Assembly: GCA_964352215.1 (NCBI GenBank)
Contig: CAYGRE010000030.1
Coordinates: 4,980-68,979, forward strand
Direction of reading: 5' to 3'
Source: CAWUKT01 sp964352215
Lineage (GTDB): Bacteria; Bacteroidota; Bacteroidia; J057; JADKCL01
Length of the DNA: 64,000 nt
The notes below the pieces were generated by a model. That model saw only the letters and a list, made by a program, of their open reading frames with translations, searched no databases and was not told the DNA's origin. Shown in pieces: positions 35,861 through 43,671 of the stretch (positions are counted from its first letter, which is position 1; each line of letters begins with the position of its first letter). The position numbers and the translations under genes were made by a program.

Positions 35861-35962
35861 TTATTTTCCATTGTTCAGTGTCATTCTGAAAATCCCAGTG
35901 GCGATGATTGCGAGGGCGATTCCGATTCCAGTTGCGACTTCGATGAATACTACATTTTCCAT
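35861..35962 (-). CDS. 33-aa single-span membrane microprotein
   Basis: 33 aa. Begins MENVVFIEVATGIGIALA and ends with the basic/polar FRMTLNNGK after one strongly hydrophobic segment (about residues 10-25). Preceded by an ideal AAGGAGG eight bases before the ATG and followed by a terminator. It shares the pattern ME-x4-IE-x-(A)-x-GI...II-x2-G-(I/L)-F with the second of three tandem microproteins at 39.2-39.6 kb. No known family; roles such as membrane-protein regulator, type I toxin-like peptide or signal are only guesses. Confidence 0.7.
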   Translation of the reverse strand: MENVVFIEVATGIGIALAIIATGIFRMTLNNGK

Positions 35963-36125
35963 GATGTTTTCCTCCTTAGTGTGGTTAATTTTTAGCAGTT
36001 GTTGTTTTTGCTTTACACCTAAATGTACGCTGCTATTCCGGGCAGGGATGTCGAAAACAAGCCAATGGAGACGATGGGCTAGTGGATGGAGGGAATGTGG
36101 CAGGGAATGGACCGAAAAAAGAGGA

Positions 36126-36202
36126 GGTGCTACCTATGAATAGGTGCTACCTATGAATAGGTGCTACCTGTGAATAGGTGCTACCTGTGAATAGGTGCTA
36201 CC
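36126..36202. repeat. 17-bp tandem repeat, 4.5 copies
   Basis: Unit GGTGCTACCTATGAATA, with CTGTG replacing CTATG in later copies; copies start at 36126, 36143, 36160, 36177 and 36194 (partial). The period is not a multiple of three. It lies in a 370-nt region without a supported gene, between the microprotein and a truncated gene; 36260-36320 also holds an imperfect AGAAAACC(C/A)GTG direct repeat. Confidence 0.9.
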
Positions 36203-36334
36203 AATAAATGGATTCTCCCCTCCCCCTTTTCTATTTCCTCGGGATTTCGCTAATTTCAGGACATCCATATAGAAAACCCGTGGTCATTCATAAAGAAAAC
36301 CAGTGATCAGCCGTAGAAACAACCCAGATTCTCT

Positions 36335-36534
36335 ATGAAACTCCTTTTTCTCGCGGTATTGACAAGCTTACTTTCCAGCACCGCTTTCACACAAACCAAC
36401 TTCCAATCCGGATACGTTATTCTAGCCGACGGAGAACGAATCGAGGGCTATTTGAATTTCCAGGACCGGGAAAAGAACCCCAGGGAGGCGGTATTTCGGA
36501 CAGCGCCAGAAGGAGAATCCCGTGTCTACCTGCC
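36335..36534 (+). pseudogene. 5' fragment of a secreted-protein gene
   Basis: Signal peptide MKLLFLAVLTSLLSSTAF, then SGYVILADGERIEGYLNFQD and REKNPREAVFRTAPEGESRVY, the opening typical of a family of Bacteroidota exported proteins (GYVxxxDGxxIxGYxxxxxxxxNP). Homology-like sequence stops at about residue 66. The rest of the open frame is antisense of the neighbouring gene fragment, so the gene is cut at about 36,53x. Confidence 0.65.
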
Positions 36535-37646
36535 CATTTTTTCCCACTCCCACAGTTCCAGCCAACCGGTTGCAGTAGCTACCCGAATGAGTATCCTGAT
36601 TTGGGCCAGTAATTCTCCCAGGGTTTCAACTTTAGCAGTTTGGGACTCCAGAAGGACGATGTCCTCCATCTCGATCAGGGCATCGAGCATGGCAAGCCGT
36701 TGCTTGGCGGTGGCATTTTCCCCGACCTCTTTGCGTACCGCCAGCATGGTTTCACTCAATGCCTCGAGGCGGGAGAGGGCTGGCGGGACATCCTTGAATT
36801 CGGTCACCAGGTCGGTGATGGCTTTGCCAACCGGATGCCCGGCAGGTAGCTGAGCCACATAAACATCCAACTTCGTAAGGTCTAGGGCTGGTACAGGGCA
36901 TCCATGTCTTTGATCAGGTCATCGAATTGTTTCCGTTGAGCAGTGGAAAGCTTGGTCTGATGCACTGTCAGAAAATCACGGACTGCGCTGAGGTCAGTGG
37001 GTTGAGGTTGACCGTGTATTTTGATCCTCAGATCCATAAATGCAGGATAAGACTCCGATATGGACTTGGAAACGGCGCGAATGCGCAAGGTCAGGTTGTC
37101 ATCTGCCCGGTGCGGCAGGTCTCGAACCGCTTGTTTGATCAAGAAAAAATGCTCTGAGATACGCTGCCCGTCTTTGAGCAACCAATCGAAAAAGTCTCTT
37201 CCCCATTGGGCTTCGTCTTCCGCCTGCTTGGCACCCCGGTAATAACGCGCCCTTCGCAAGATCCAGCCATCGTCAGCCGCAAAGAGGAAGTTTTCCAATT
37301 GAAATTGCTTGAGCCGGGAATATGAATTCGCCTCGTCCCAAAAGTCAGGAAACGGCGTTGTGGCAAGGATTTGCCCCAGGAAGATATGTTCTTTCGCAGC
37401 CAGGTCAATTACCTCCTGCTTGTACCGCGCACGCTGAACCCCACCCGGCTTTTCACATGGTTCCTTAGGCATATTGATGCTGCCATCCTTGCAGAACCAC
37501 CGAATATCGCGGTATGGACCACGCGCGTCCAATTTATAGGCAGCTACCATAGTTGCAATCTGGTCCGTGCCATTGGCAGGTTGTTGCCCCTGGGAGTCTG
37601 ACAATGAAAACAAGAAGATCGACAGGATCAACACAAAAATTCGCAT
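36535..37646 (-). pseudogene. N-terminal fragment of a secreted PEP/pyruvate-binding-type protein, frameshifted
   Basis: Signal peptide MRIFVLILSIFLFSLSDSQG, then AYKLDARGPYRDIRWFCKDG and PKEPCEKPGGVQRARYK, which I recall from the N-terminus of large PEP/pyruvate-binding (PEP synthase-like) proteins. The frame ends at TAG after MDALYQP (36882), but a -1 shift at the CCC run there restores LDLTKLDVYVAQLPAGHPVG and continues to LELWEWEKM. The sequence then ends at the junction with the opposite-strand fragment, before any catalytic domain. Confidence 0.65.
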
Positions 37647-37702
37647 GGGCAGAACTACGCAATTAGTGCCTGATTTCCAATGCCTAATCCCGGATATTTT
37701 CC

Positions 37703-39133
37703 TTAATCCTGATAAATCTTGCGGAAAGTCCCATCCTCATACCGAAGGACCTGGACACCACCATCCGCTGGCCGTACTTCCTGCCCCAACAAATTGTACC
37801 GGGCGATTTCCTTGACAGGTGTATCCTGAAATTCATCCTCTATACCGATGACAATCCGATCAATCGCAAGCTCATAACTATAGGTCTGGCTAACATTCTG
37901 AAACATTTGCGGCATAGAAGCAACGATCACATAGACGGCAGTATCTGTACTTTGGAGTGTTAAAATATAGTCCCCGGTATAGTTGCTGTTCATGGGCATA
38001 TCAATGAAACTGGTACCGGTAACGCTGTTTTGCACGACCAATTTTACCTGAAAATAAGCCGCACTGCCTGCACTCCCGGTCATATCTCCGTTGAGGGAAA
38101 TCTGATAGTAGGGATCAAAATTGTTGGTGATTTTGTAGGTATTGAAGGACCAGCCTGTGGTAACCAGAGAATCATCTGGCCGGTAAATCAATTGGGTTGG
38201 ATTGTTAAACACGGCCACAAACTCATTGTCATCGGCCGGATCAGCATAGGTATTCCACTCATTTTCGAAAACGGTAATCTGGTTTTGGGGCAGAAAATCG
38301 AAATGGTTGGTCATCTGGGCCGCGAAATTGATGAAGTGATCCCGGAAGACAGCTCCACCCAATTGGTTGTAATAGTATTCCTGAGGAAGCTCATTGGTCC
38401 CTGCAAACAGTCCGGAGGTAATCAGGGAATCCGGCACCCCGACTTCCTCGGTCAGGTAGTAGAGGAAAAGTGCCATGGCGTACTGGTGAACATAACGTTG
38501 CCAATTCTGCGGGTAGCTGGCCGGGAAATTGTCATAGCTGAGCCAGAGTGCTACATGGGGAAGTCGTACCAGGCTCTCTGCTTCGAGAAAGGCTCCGGCG
38601 TAGTTGTAATTTCTGATAGCGGCAAACCAATTGGCGGATGCTTCAATATACCATTGACTGTCACCGGCGTAAGCAAATCCTGGCGAGGTTGCACTGTATT
38701 GAAAGACATGAAAAGTTTCGTGGGCGACATTGACCCAATCGTTGTGGGCTCCGACAGGCAGGGTTAAATAGGGATAGCCATTGCCATCCGTGCCTTGCCC
38801 ATTTGCCCAACCGGACGGAAAGACATCATTGGGACGGTGCAAATAGACATTGTAATAATAGCCGGCCGGTGGATTTGGGGGGTCTGCCATGGCCAGGTCA
38901 TTGAGGCAATCGTTCCGATAGCGGATCATGGAATCGAGCAAGACATCTGCATCAGCGGCCATGTTCCAGTCATTGTCCCACCAGACGACGTAAATCCCGC
39001 GTGTCATGGTATCACAATCCGTAAGATTGCCATACAAGCTGTTCAGACTGTATTGGGCATTCACTGGAAAGGTCCATCCAAAAAAGAAAGCAAAAGCAAC
39101 CAGGGTTCCAATAGGTAAGTTGAAACGGAGCAT
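37703..39133 (-). CDS. secreted metalloprotease-like protein with T9SS sorting signal
   Basis: 476 aa. Signal peptide (LPIGTLVAFAFFFGWTFPVNAQ). The central domain has an HExxH zinc motif, VAHETFHVFQYS, with a downstream Glu in WYIEASANWFAA, the spacing of gluzincin-like and DUF6055-type proteins. A short C-terminal segment with YNLLGQEV and VLRYEDGTFRKI looks like a type A T9SS sorting domain. It is probably exported to the cell surface or medium. It stands alone; the terminator of the microprotein trio lies just upstream. Confidence 0.8.
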   Translation of the reverse strand: MLRFNLPIGTLVAFAFFFGWTFPVNAQYSLNSLYGNLTDCDTMTRGIYVVWWDNDWNMAADADVLLDSMIRYRNDCLNDLAMADPPNPPAGYYYNVYLHRPNDVFPSGWANGQGTDGNGYPYLTLPVGAHNDWVNVAHETFHVFQYSATSPGFAYAGDSQWYIEASANWFAAIRNYNYAGAFLEAESLVRLPHVALWLSYDNFPASYPQNWQRYVHQYAMALFLYYLTEEVGVPDSLITSGLFAGTNELPQEYYYNQLGGAVFRDHFINFAAQMTNHFDFLPQNQITVFENEWNTYADPADDNEFVAVFNNPTQLIYRPDDSLVTTGWSFNTYKITNNFDPYYQISLNGDMTGSAGSAAYFQVKLVVQNSVTGTSFIDMPMNSNYTGDYILTLQSTDTAVYVIVASMPQMFQNVSQTYSYELAIDRIVIGIEDEFQDTPVKEIARYNLLGQEVRPADGGVQVLRYEDGTFRKIYQD

Positions 39134-39188
39134 TGTAGTAAATGTTATCTCATTAATTCAATTTGAATATACGGTGCTTTCGGGACAT

Positions 39189-39211
39189 AAAAAAGGGGCC
39201 AAACAGGCCCC
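39189..39211 (-). terminator. strong terminator of the microprotein trio
   Basis: On the minus strand GGGGCC-TGTTT-GGCCCC followed by TTTTTT: a perfect 6-bp GC stem with a 5-nt loop, 25 nt after the last microprotein stop. This is a textbook intrinsic terminator and argues that the three tiny frames are a real transcription unit. Confidence 0.85.
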
Positions 39212-39235
39212 ATAGATGTATATAAACGGTCAGAA

Positions 39236-39346
39236 CTACCGACCGGTGGATGTGCGTCGTGTTGCCAAACGGATCTGTCGGATCGTCAGGGCTGAAAAAA
39301 TGAGGCCCATCCCCATACACAAATAAACTATCTGCATCTTTTCCAT
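39236..39346 (-). CDS. 36-aa single-span membrane microprotein, third of the trio
   Basis: 36 aa, MEKMQIVYLCMGMGLIFSAL followed by the strongly basic tail RQIRLATRRTSTGR. Hydrophobic segment at about residues 5-20. AAGGGA stands seven bases before the ATG and overlaps the region just after the stop of the second gene (14-nt gap), suggesting coupled translation. It is the most divergent of the four microproteins in the window, keeping the ME start, size and topology. Confidence 0.65.
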   Translation of the reverse strand: MEKMQIVYLCMGMGLIFSALTIRQIRLATRRTSTGR

Positions 39347-39360
39347 GATTCTATCCCTTT

Positions 39361-39462
39361 CTATCTTTTTATTTCGGCACGGACTGTGAAGAGGCCGATG
39401 ACAATTATTCCAGCGAAGAGTGCAATTCCAGAGGCAAGTTCGATCATTGATGTAGTTTCCAT
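39361..39462 (-). CDS. 33-aa single-span membrane microprotein, second of the trio
   Basis: 33 aa, starting METTSMIELASGIALFAGII and ending FTVRAEIKR. One hydrophobic segment (about 9-26) between an acidic start and a basic end, predicting a single span with the C-terminus in the cytoplasm. It matches the solitary peptide at 35.9 kb in ME-x4-IE-x-A-x-GI, II and G-(I/L)-F, the same length to the residue. Confidence 0.7.
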   Translation of the reverse strand: METTSMIELASGIALFAGIIVIGLFTVRAEIKR

Positions 39463-39521
39463 AATATTCTAGTTTTCCGTTGTTTTCCTATTGACTTGGC
39501 AAGAATTCTAAGGTGAATGCG

Positions 39522-39626
39522 CTATGCGCTTTTCATCATCATGCGAGCGCGAATGATCCCTACGGCAAAAACAGTGATCATCATTCCAACTCCGACGATA
39601 GTTTCTAACAGTGCTGCCTTTTCCAT
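39522..39626 (-). CDS. 34-aa single-span membrane microprotein, first of the trio
   Basis: 34 aa, starting MEKAALLETIVGVGMMITVF and ending in GIIRARMMMKSA. AAAGGAAAA lies eight bases before the ATG. Same layout as the other three: ME start, Glu at residue 8, Gly near 12, hydrophobic core and basic tail. It heads the unit; 59 nt separate it from the second gene. Confidence 0.68.
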   Translation of the reverse strand: MEKAALLETIVGVGMMITVFAVGIIRARMMMKSA

Positions 39627-39839
39627 GATAATTTTCCTTTCAATTATTTTGGGTGAATCTATGTCACTACTCTTGGCAATGACCGTACCAAAAAACCAAG
39701 CTGTGCAGGAGGAAGTAAGGTAAATTGAAAAAACAGCAGGAATGGTGGGCCCGAAATGCGGAATATGCAGAGGAATAGGGCAAAGGGTAAAAAATAAGTA
39801 CCCTAAATCGGGGGAAAGAAGAAGAAAGATGTTTAGTAA

Positions 39840-39936
39840 ACAGTACAGTTTGAATGGAGTTACCTGTCTAAATCAGTATACAATACTGTACAGTTCACAT
39901 CAGTTCGGATCAGATCTGGTCCGTTCGGGCCAGATC
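39840..39936. promoter_or_regulatory. cluster of dyad-symmetric sites upstream of the trio
   Basis: The 357-nt gap 39627-39983 holds no supported gene. It contains ACAGTACAGT (39840), CAGTAT-ACA-ATACTG (39874-39888), the perfect palindrome ACTGTACAGT (39885-39894) and a near-perfect 10-bp inverted repeat GATCTGGTCC/GGGCCAGATC (39913-39936). The last could instead be a hairpin ending the ATPase transcript. Operator function is inferred from symmetry alone. Confidence 0.35.
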
Positions 39937-39983
39937 ACAGTTTAAATCAAGAAAAGATTGGTTCAAGATTTGATCATTTCAGA

Positions 39984-41168
39984 TCAGGCAAAGTCCCCGG
40001 CGAGGATTTCTTCCAGACTGGCATCTGCTGAAAGTTTACTGCGATGAACCCCCTTTTGATCCCAAATCAATCTTTCACTGGGGTCAAACTGGGTTGCGAT
40101 CAGAGGATTGTGGGTGGTAACAAAGAGTTGATTTCCCTGGAGAAGGCTAATGTATTTGTCAATCAGCCCTTTCATCATCACGGGATGCAGGTGATTTTCG
40201 GGTTCTTCAATCAGGCAAAAGCCGTTGTCCAACTCCCGGTGCTGGTGTAGTATCCAGGTGAATCCGAGGCTGAAAATCATTTTTCTCAGGCCTGAACCCA
40301 GAGATCCATAGTCGACTTTCTCCTTGTTGCTCTTTCTCCTGATCAGCAAATTCAAAGGATCAGAGTAGCTAACTGGCTCATTCGCATTTTCCACATCCAC
40401 CTCTAAACCAGCTGTTTCCAGGTAAGGATTCCACAATTCTGCCAAGCCTTCCACGATAGGTGGATAATCCTGGTTGAAGTCCTTCATCAGCATCGAATGG
40501 GGTTTGCTCCGATTGGCCGACTCCTTGACATATTCTTTGAAAGCTTTGTCTCGTCTTAAAATGGTAAAAATGAGCATAGACCAAAACTCCGTCACATGCT
40601 CGGGACTCACCTCATTGAAGAAGGGATAATTGCCTTTGATGCTCAGGATGTCCCGCGCTTTGGTGACGGGCACATCGGTAAGGTTCATCAACCTGTTCTT
40701 ATAAGGTTCCGAGGGCTGGTAAATGAGGACATTGTTGGAATTGTTCTCAAACCAGAGGTTTTCAAACAGCTCCGGGTCTTCTTCAAATCCAATGCAGTAG
40801 TGCTCGTACTTTTGATTGAATTCGAGGGTAAAGGCGGCATTTGAAATCAGGGTGATCAGCCAGGCCGGGTCTTCGTCAATGGTATCCCGGAAGAAGAGCA
40901 CCTCATTGCGGAGGTGGACTGAGTATATGAAAGCGTCTCCGATCTGCAACTTGGCGACAAAAAGATGCTTGCTCTTGAAGCGGATAATGGACTTTAGGTA
41001 TTCGGTCAGCAACTTGATCATACGAGATCTCCCACTCCCATTTCGTCCAATGAAACAAACCTTGTCCATGGCCTGTCCTGCTTTTTCATGTCCTTCCGGG
41101 TAGGTTAGGTCCAGTTGGAAATCGGAAAAGCCTTCTAAATCCTGGATAAGTACAGATGCTACTTTCAT
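39984..41168 (-). CDS. solitary AAA/OLD-type ATPase with altered Walker A
   Basis: 394 aa from MKVASVLIQDLEGF. RecF/SMC-like ATPase of the type often annotated AAA_15/AAA_21: Walker A CFIGRNGSGRS (Arg47 in place of the invariant Lys), a signature-like DYGSLGSGLRKMIF, Walker B FCLIEEPENHLHP and the switch LFVTTHNPLIATQF. There is no TOPRIM domain at the C-terminus and no nuclease partner next to it, so it is not a complete OLD or Gabija-like pair. Role unknown; defence, repair or regulation are all possible. Confidence 0.85.
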   Translation of the reverse strand: MKVASVLIQDLEGFSDFQLDLTYPEGHEKAGQAMDKVCFIGRNGSGRSRMIKLLTEYLKSIIRFKSKHLFVAKLQIGDAFIYSVHLRNEVLFFRDTIDEDPAWLITLISNAAFTLEFNQKYEHYCIGFEEDPELFENLWFENNSNNVLIYQPSEPYKNRLMNLTDVPVTKARDILSIKGNYPFFNEVSPEHVTEFWSMLIFTILRRDKAFKEYVKESANRSKPHSMLMKDFNQDYPPIVEGLAELWNPYLETAGLEVDVENANEPVSYSDPLNLLIRRKSNKEKVDYGSLGSGLRKMIFSLGFTWILHQHRELDNGFCLIEEPENHLHPVMMKGLIDKYISLLQGNQLFVTTHNPLIATQFDPSERLIWDQKGVHRSKLSADASLEEILAGDFA

Positions 41169-41235
41169 ATTCTGATTACCGCAATTTACAGCATTGTTGC
41201 GAAAACCATAGTACAATCGCCGGAAAGGGTTCAAA

Positions 41236-41262
41236 TAAAAAACCCGGGGTGTTAACCCGGGT
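41236..41262 (-). terminator. terminator of the beta-helix protein gene
   Basis: On the minus strand ACCCGGG-7 nt-CCCGGGT followed by TTTTTT. A second hairpin GGGCCG/CGGCCC (41352-41369) lies nearer the stop at 41399 without a T run. The intervening 100 nt contain only a 19-codon frame that I do not support. Confidence 0.75.
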
Positions 41263-41398
41263 CATTGAGGTTTTGATAAAACCGGGCGGCTTTACCGGAG
41301 AGGATCTCCATCCTCTGAACCTTAATATAATGAACGCTGTAAGTGTAAGAAGGGCCGACCTTCCGGCCCAAGAAACTCGATAATGAAACGCTGAAAAT

Positions 41399-43339
41399 TT
41401 ATCTTGAGATAGTTATCTTCTTTGTAATGATCCCATTCGGGACCTGAACCCGAACGAGGTAGATGCCTGGAGGATAATTCCGCGTATCCAACTCTACTTT
41501 CCGGTCCACCGGTGCCTCCCAGGTCTTCCTTAACTGACCTGAAAGGTCATAGAGGTGTACGGACTCTGGCTCTAATTCCTCCCAGTCGATGGTCATCATG
41601 TCGCCACCGGGATTCGGATAGGCTGACAAACCAAAGCGGGCCAGTGGTGGATCGCCGCCACAGCTTTCCAGGTTGACCGCGATGCGGGCGCCGCTGGAAT
41701 CAATCAGGATGACTTCGTCAACCACAATGTTGATCGGTATCACCCTGGCCAGGTCGTCAATCATAATCATCTCTACCCCACCGATCCGTCCGAGGAATAC
41801 CGTGTCAGTATGATTTGTACGGCTGATCGCCCAATGGAACTTTTCCTGAGAGACCTGTAAATCAATCACCTCTGTTCCCTGGTTACCCAGAAATGTGGAA
41901 TTCAAATCCGTGGTGATGCGGGCAGAATCGATGATGCTGCGGTCGTAATCCAGTGTGATGGCAAATCCATAAGCTCCTACCGGAGGGATAAACCCTTGAC
42001 CGAAGTACACGTCCACGGTGAATGTGTCACCGGGCATGGCTGTCTCGGGGTAAACCAGGCATAAGCCTGCATTTCCGTTAACCGGAATATTCGATGTCTT
42101 GGGATGGGTCTGACCAAAGTTTGCAAGAATTGCCAGGGTATCATTCAGATCCACAATTCCGCTGCCATTGCAATCAGCGTGGATATAATCGGTACCATCA
42201 GCAAAGGTGAGCCCCCAGGGTACCCCGGTTTGCGCTGCCCAAAATTGGGTGGCGTTAGGACGGGTAGCTCCCTGGGTGCCAAAAGCTACTCCAATGTTGA
42301 GGAGGTCAGCGATATTCGCTTCCCCATCATCATTTGCGTCACCCGGCCACACCGTGCCCGGATAATCACAGGAGTCAAATGGCACGAAGTCCAGTAAACC
42401 TATTCCGGACTGGTCGTTGCCGTCGAGGACGAGATCGGTTACAACAACACTGTCCGTAGTACACCAACAATTCCCGGTCATGTCTATGTTGTTCGGTGTT
42501 GCCACCTGAACGCCAAGGCCATTTCCACAGATCTGATTTGCAAAGTACTTGGGTAGATCGCTTGTGATCACAATCCCGGTATCATTCAGGATGATCTCAC
42601 ATTCAACCACCGAATCTGTAGCACTGGCGCCAAAACCTGACAAGGCTGTGGTGTTGTAAAAGAACGATGATCTTTTCACAGAACCGGACCCACCTTCTAT
42701 TGCTGTTATGGTCGATTTGCTCAGATTACAAGAATCCATCTGGATGTCTGAATCAAAAATCGCGGTGGCATTGCGGTTGAAACCGCACTGCTTCAATCCG
42801 AAATTCGATTGGTAGATGCCATAGGAATTATCATCGAATGTGCAGGCATAGATGTCAAAGAGCTGCGGGGGGAAAGCATCCAGCCCAACATTGTTGTGGT
42901 GAATGCGTGAATGGGACAAGTCCAGAAGGTCAATCCCACTCAACCCGGTGGCAGAGATTCCGAAATCACTCTCGGAAAAATCGCAGTAGGCCATTTTGAC
43001 CTGGGCACCCACTGTCGAGGGTTCCATCCGGATTCCTCCCCAGAGGACCGAATCTGCATGGAATTGGATCGAATCACCAGGAGTCCCCAAGGCTTGAAGT
43101 GTGCCTCTCACCTTGAGCACTACCTGATCATGCAACCGGACTTCAACACCTGGCTCTACCTGAAGGGTAACGCCTGGGTCGATGACAATCTCTGAGGTTA
43201 CGATGATCGGACTTTGAGTTAGGGTCCAGGTAGTATTGGTCTGAACATCACTGTTAACGATCGTTTGAGACCATAGACTCCCTGGTTTCGCCAAAGCGAA
43301 AAGCAATATCAGGGTCAGGATTAATGGTCTTCTCATCAT
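41399..43339 (-). CDS. T9SS-secreted beta-helix protein with dockerin-like repeats
   Basis: 646 aa from MMRRPLILTL. Signal peptide, then a right-handed parallel beta-helix region (about 40-300; CDFSESDFGISATG, SRIHHNNVGL, CTFDDNSYGIY). Two dockerin-type Ca2+ loops follow, WPGDANDDGEANIADLLNIG and DCNGSGIVDLNDTLAILANFG-like, then a cohesin-like beta domain and a type A T9SS sorting domain (AYPNPGGDMMTIDW, GIYLVRVQVPNG, ITKKITI). Probably a surface or extracellular polymer-binding protein. Upstream, 43340-43671 shows no supported gene. Confidence 0.85.
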   Translation of the reverse strand: MMRRPLILTLILLFALAKPGSLWSQTIVNSDVQTNTTWTLTQSPIIVTSEIVIDPGVTLQVEPGVEVRLHDQVVLKVRGTLQALGTPGDSIQFHADSVLWGGIRMEPSTVGAQVKMAYCDFSESDFGISATGLSGIDLLDLSHSRIHHNNVGLDAFPPQLFDIYACTFDDNSYGIYQSNFGLKQCGFNRNATAIFDSDIQMDSCNLSKSTITAIEGGSGSVKRSSFFYNTTALSGFGASATDSVVECEIILNDTGIVITSDLPKYFANQICGNGLGVQVATPNNIDMTGNCWCTTDSVVVTDLVLDGNDQSGIGLLDFVPFDSCDYPGTVWPGDANDDGEANIADLLNIGVAFGTQGATRPNATQFWAAQTGVPWGLTFADGTDYIHADCNGSGIVDLNDTLAILANFGQTHPKTSNIPVNGNAGLCLVYPETAMPGDTFTVDVYFGQGFIPPVGAYGFAITLDYDRSIIDSARITTDLNSTFLGNQGTEVIDLQVSQEKFHWAISRTNHTDTVFLGRIGGVEMIMIDDLARVIPINIVVDEVILIDSSGARIAVNLESCGGDPPLARFGLSAYPNPGGDMMTIDWEELEPESVHLYDLSGQLRKTWEAPVDRKVELDTRNYPPGIYLVRVQVPNGIITKKITISR

Positions 43340-43671
43340 ATCCTTCGAGTTGCCGTGGAACAAGTCCACAATTCCTTGAATGCATATCAAATATCAAGCA
43401 AAGACCTCTCATAAAAAAATACAAAATTCACCATAAGTGGAGAGAGTTTTTACAGAACATATAAATTCCCCTTCCCTGCCACTGGCTCAAGACAAGACTC
43501 TTCCCAGACACCAATCTCCCCAAAAAAGCCATCAAGAGCCCTTCGAAGCCCTACAAGCCCCCCGTGATGGCAAATACAAACAATATCAGGTCCCGATCCC
43601 TTCGCCAGAACCAAAAGAAAAGCCAGTAGAAAAGTGGAAAAACTTTTAAATTGCTGCGTAAAATCATTTGT

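Noticed and set aside
39742..39945. 67-codon plus-strand frame with CGICRG
   Set aside because: It crosses the palindromic sites, has its purine-rich AGGAGG 30 nt too far upstream and shows no family resemblance.
39984..41168. complete OLD-nuclease or Gabija-type defence system
   Set aside because: No TOPRIM region and no helicase or nuclease partner adjacent; only the ATPase part is present.
41280..41340. 19-codon minus frame beginning MEILSGKAARF between two hairpins
   Set aside because: Although it starts with ME and has an upstream AGAGGA, it lacks a hydrophobic segment and runs into the terminator stem, unlike the four microproteins.
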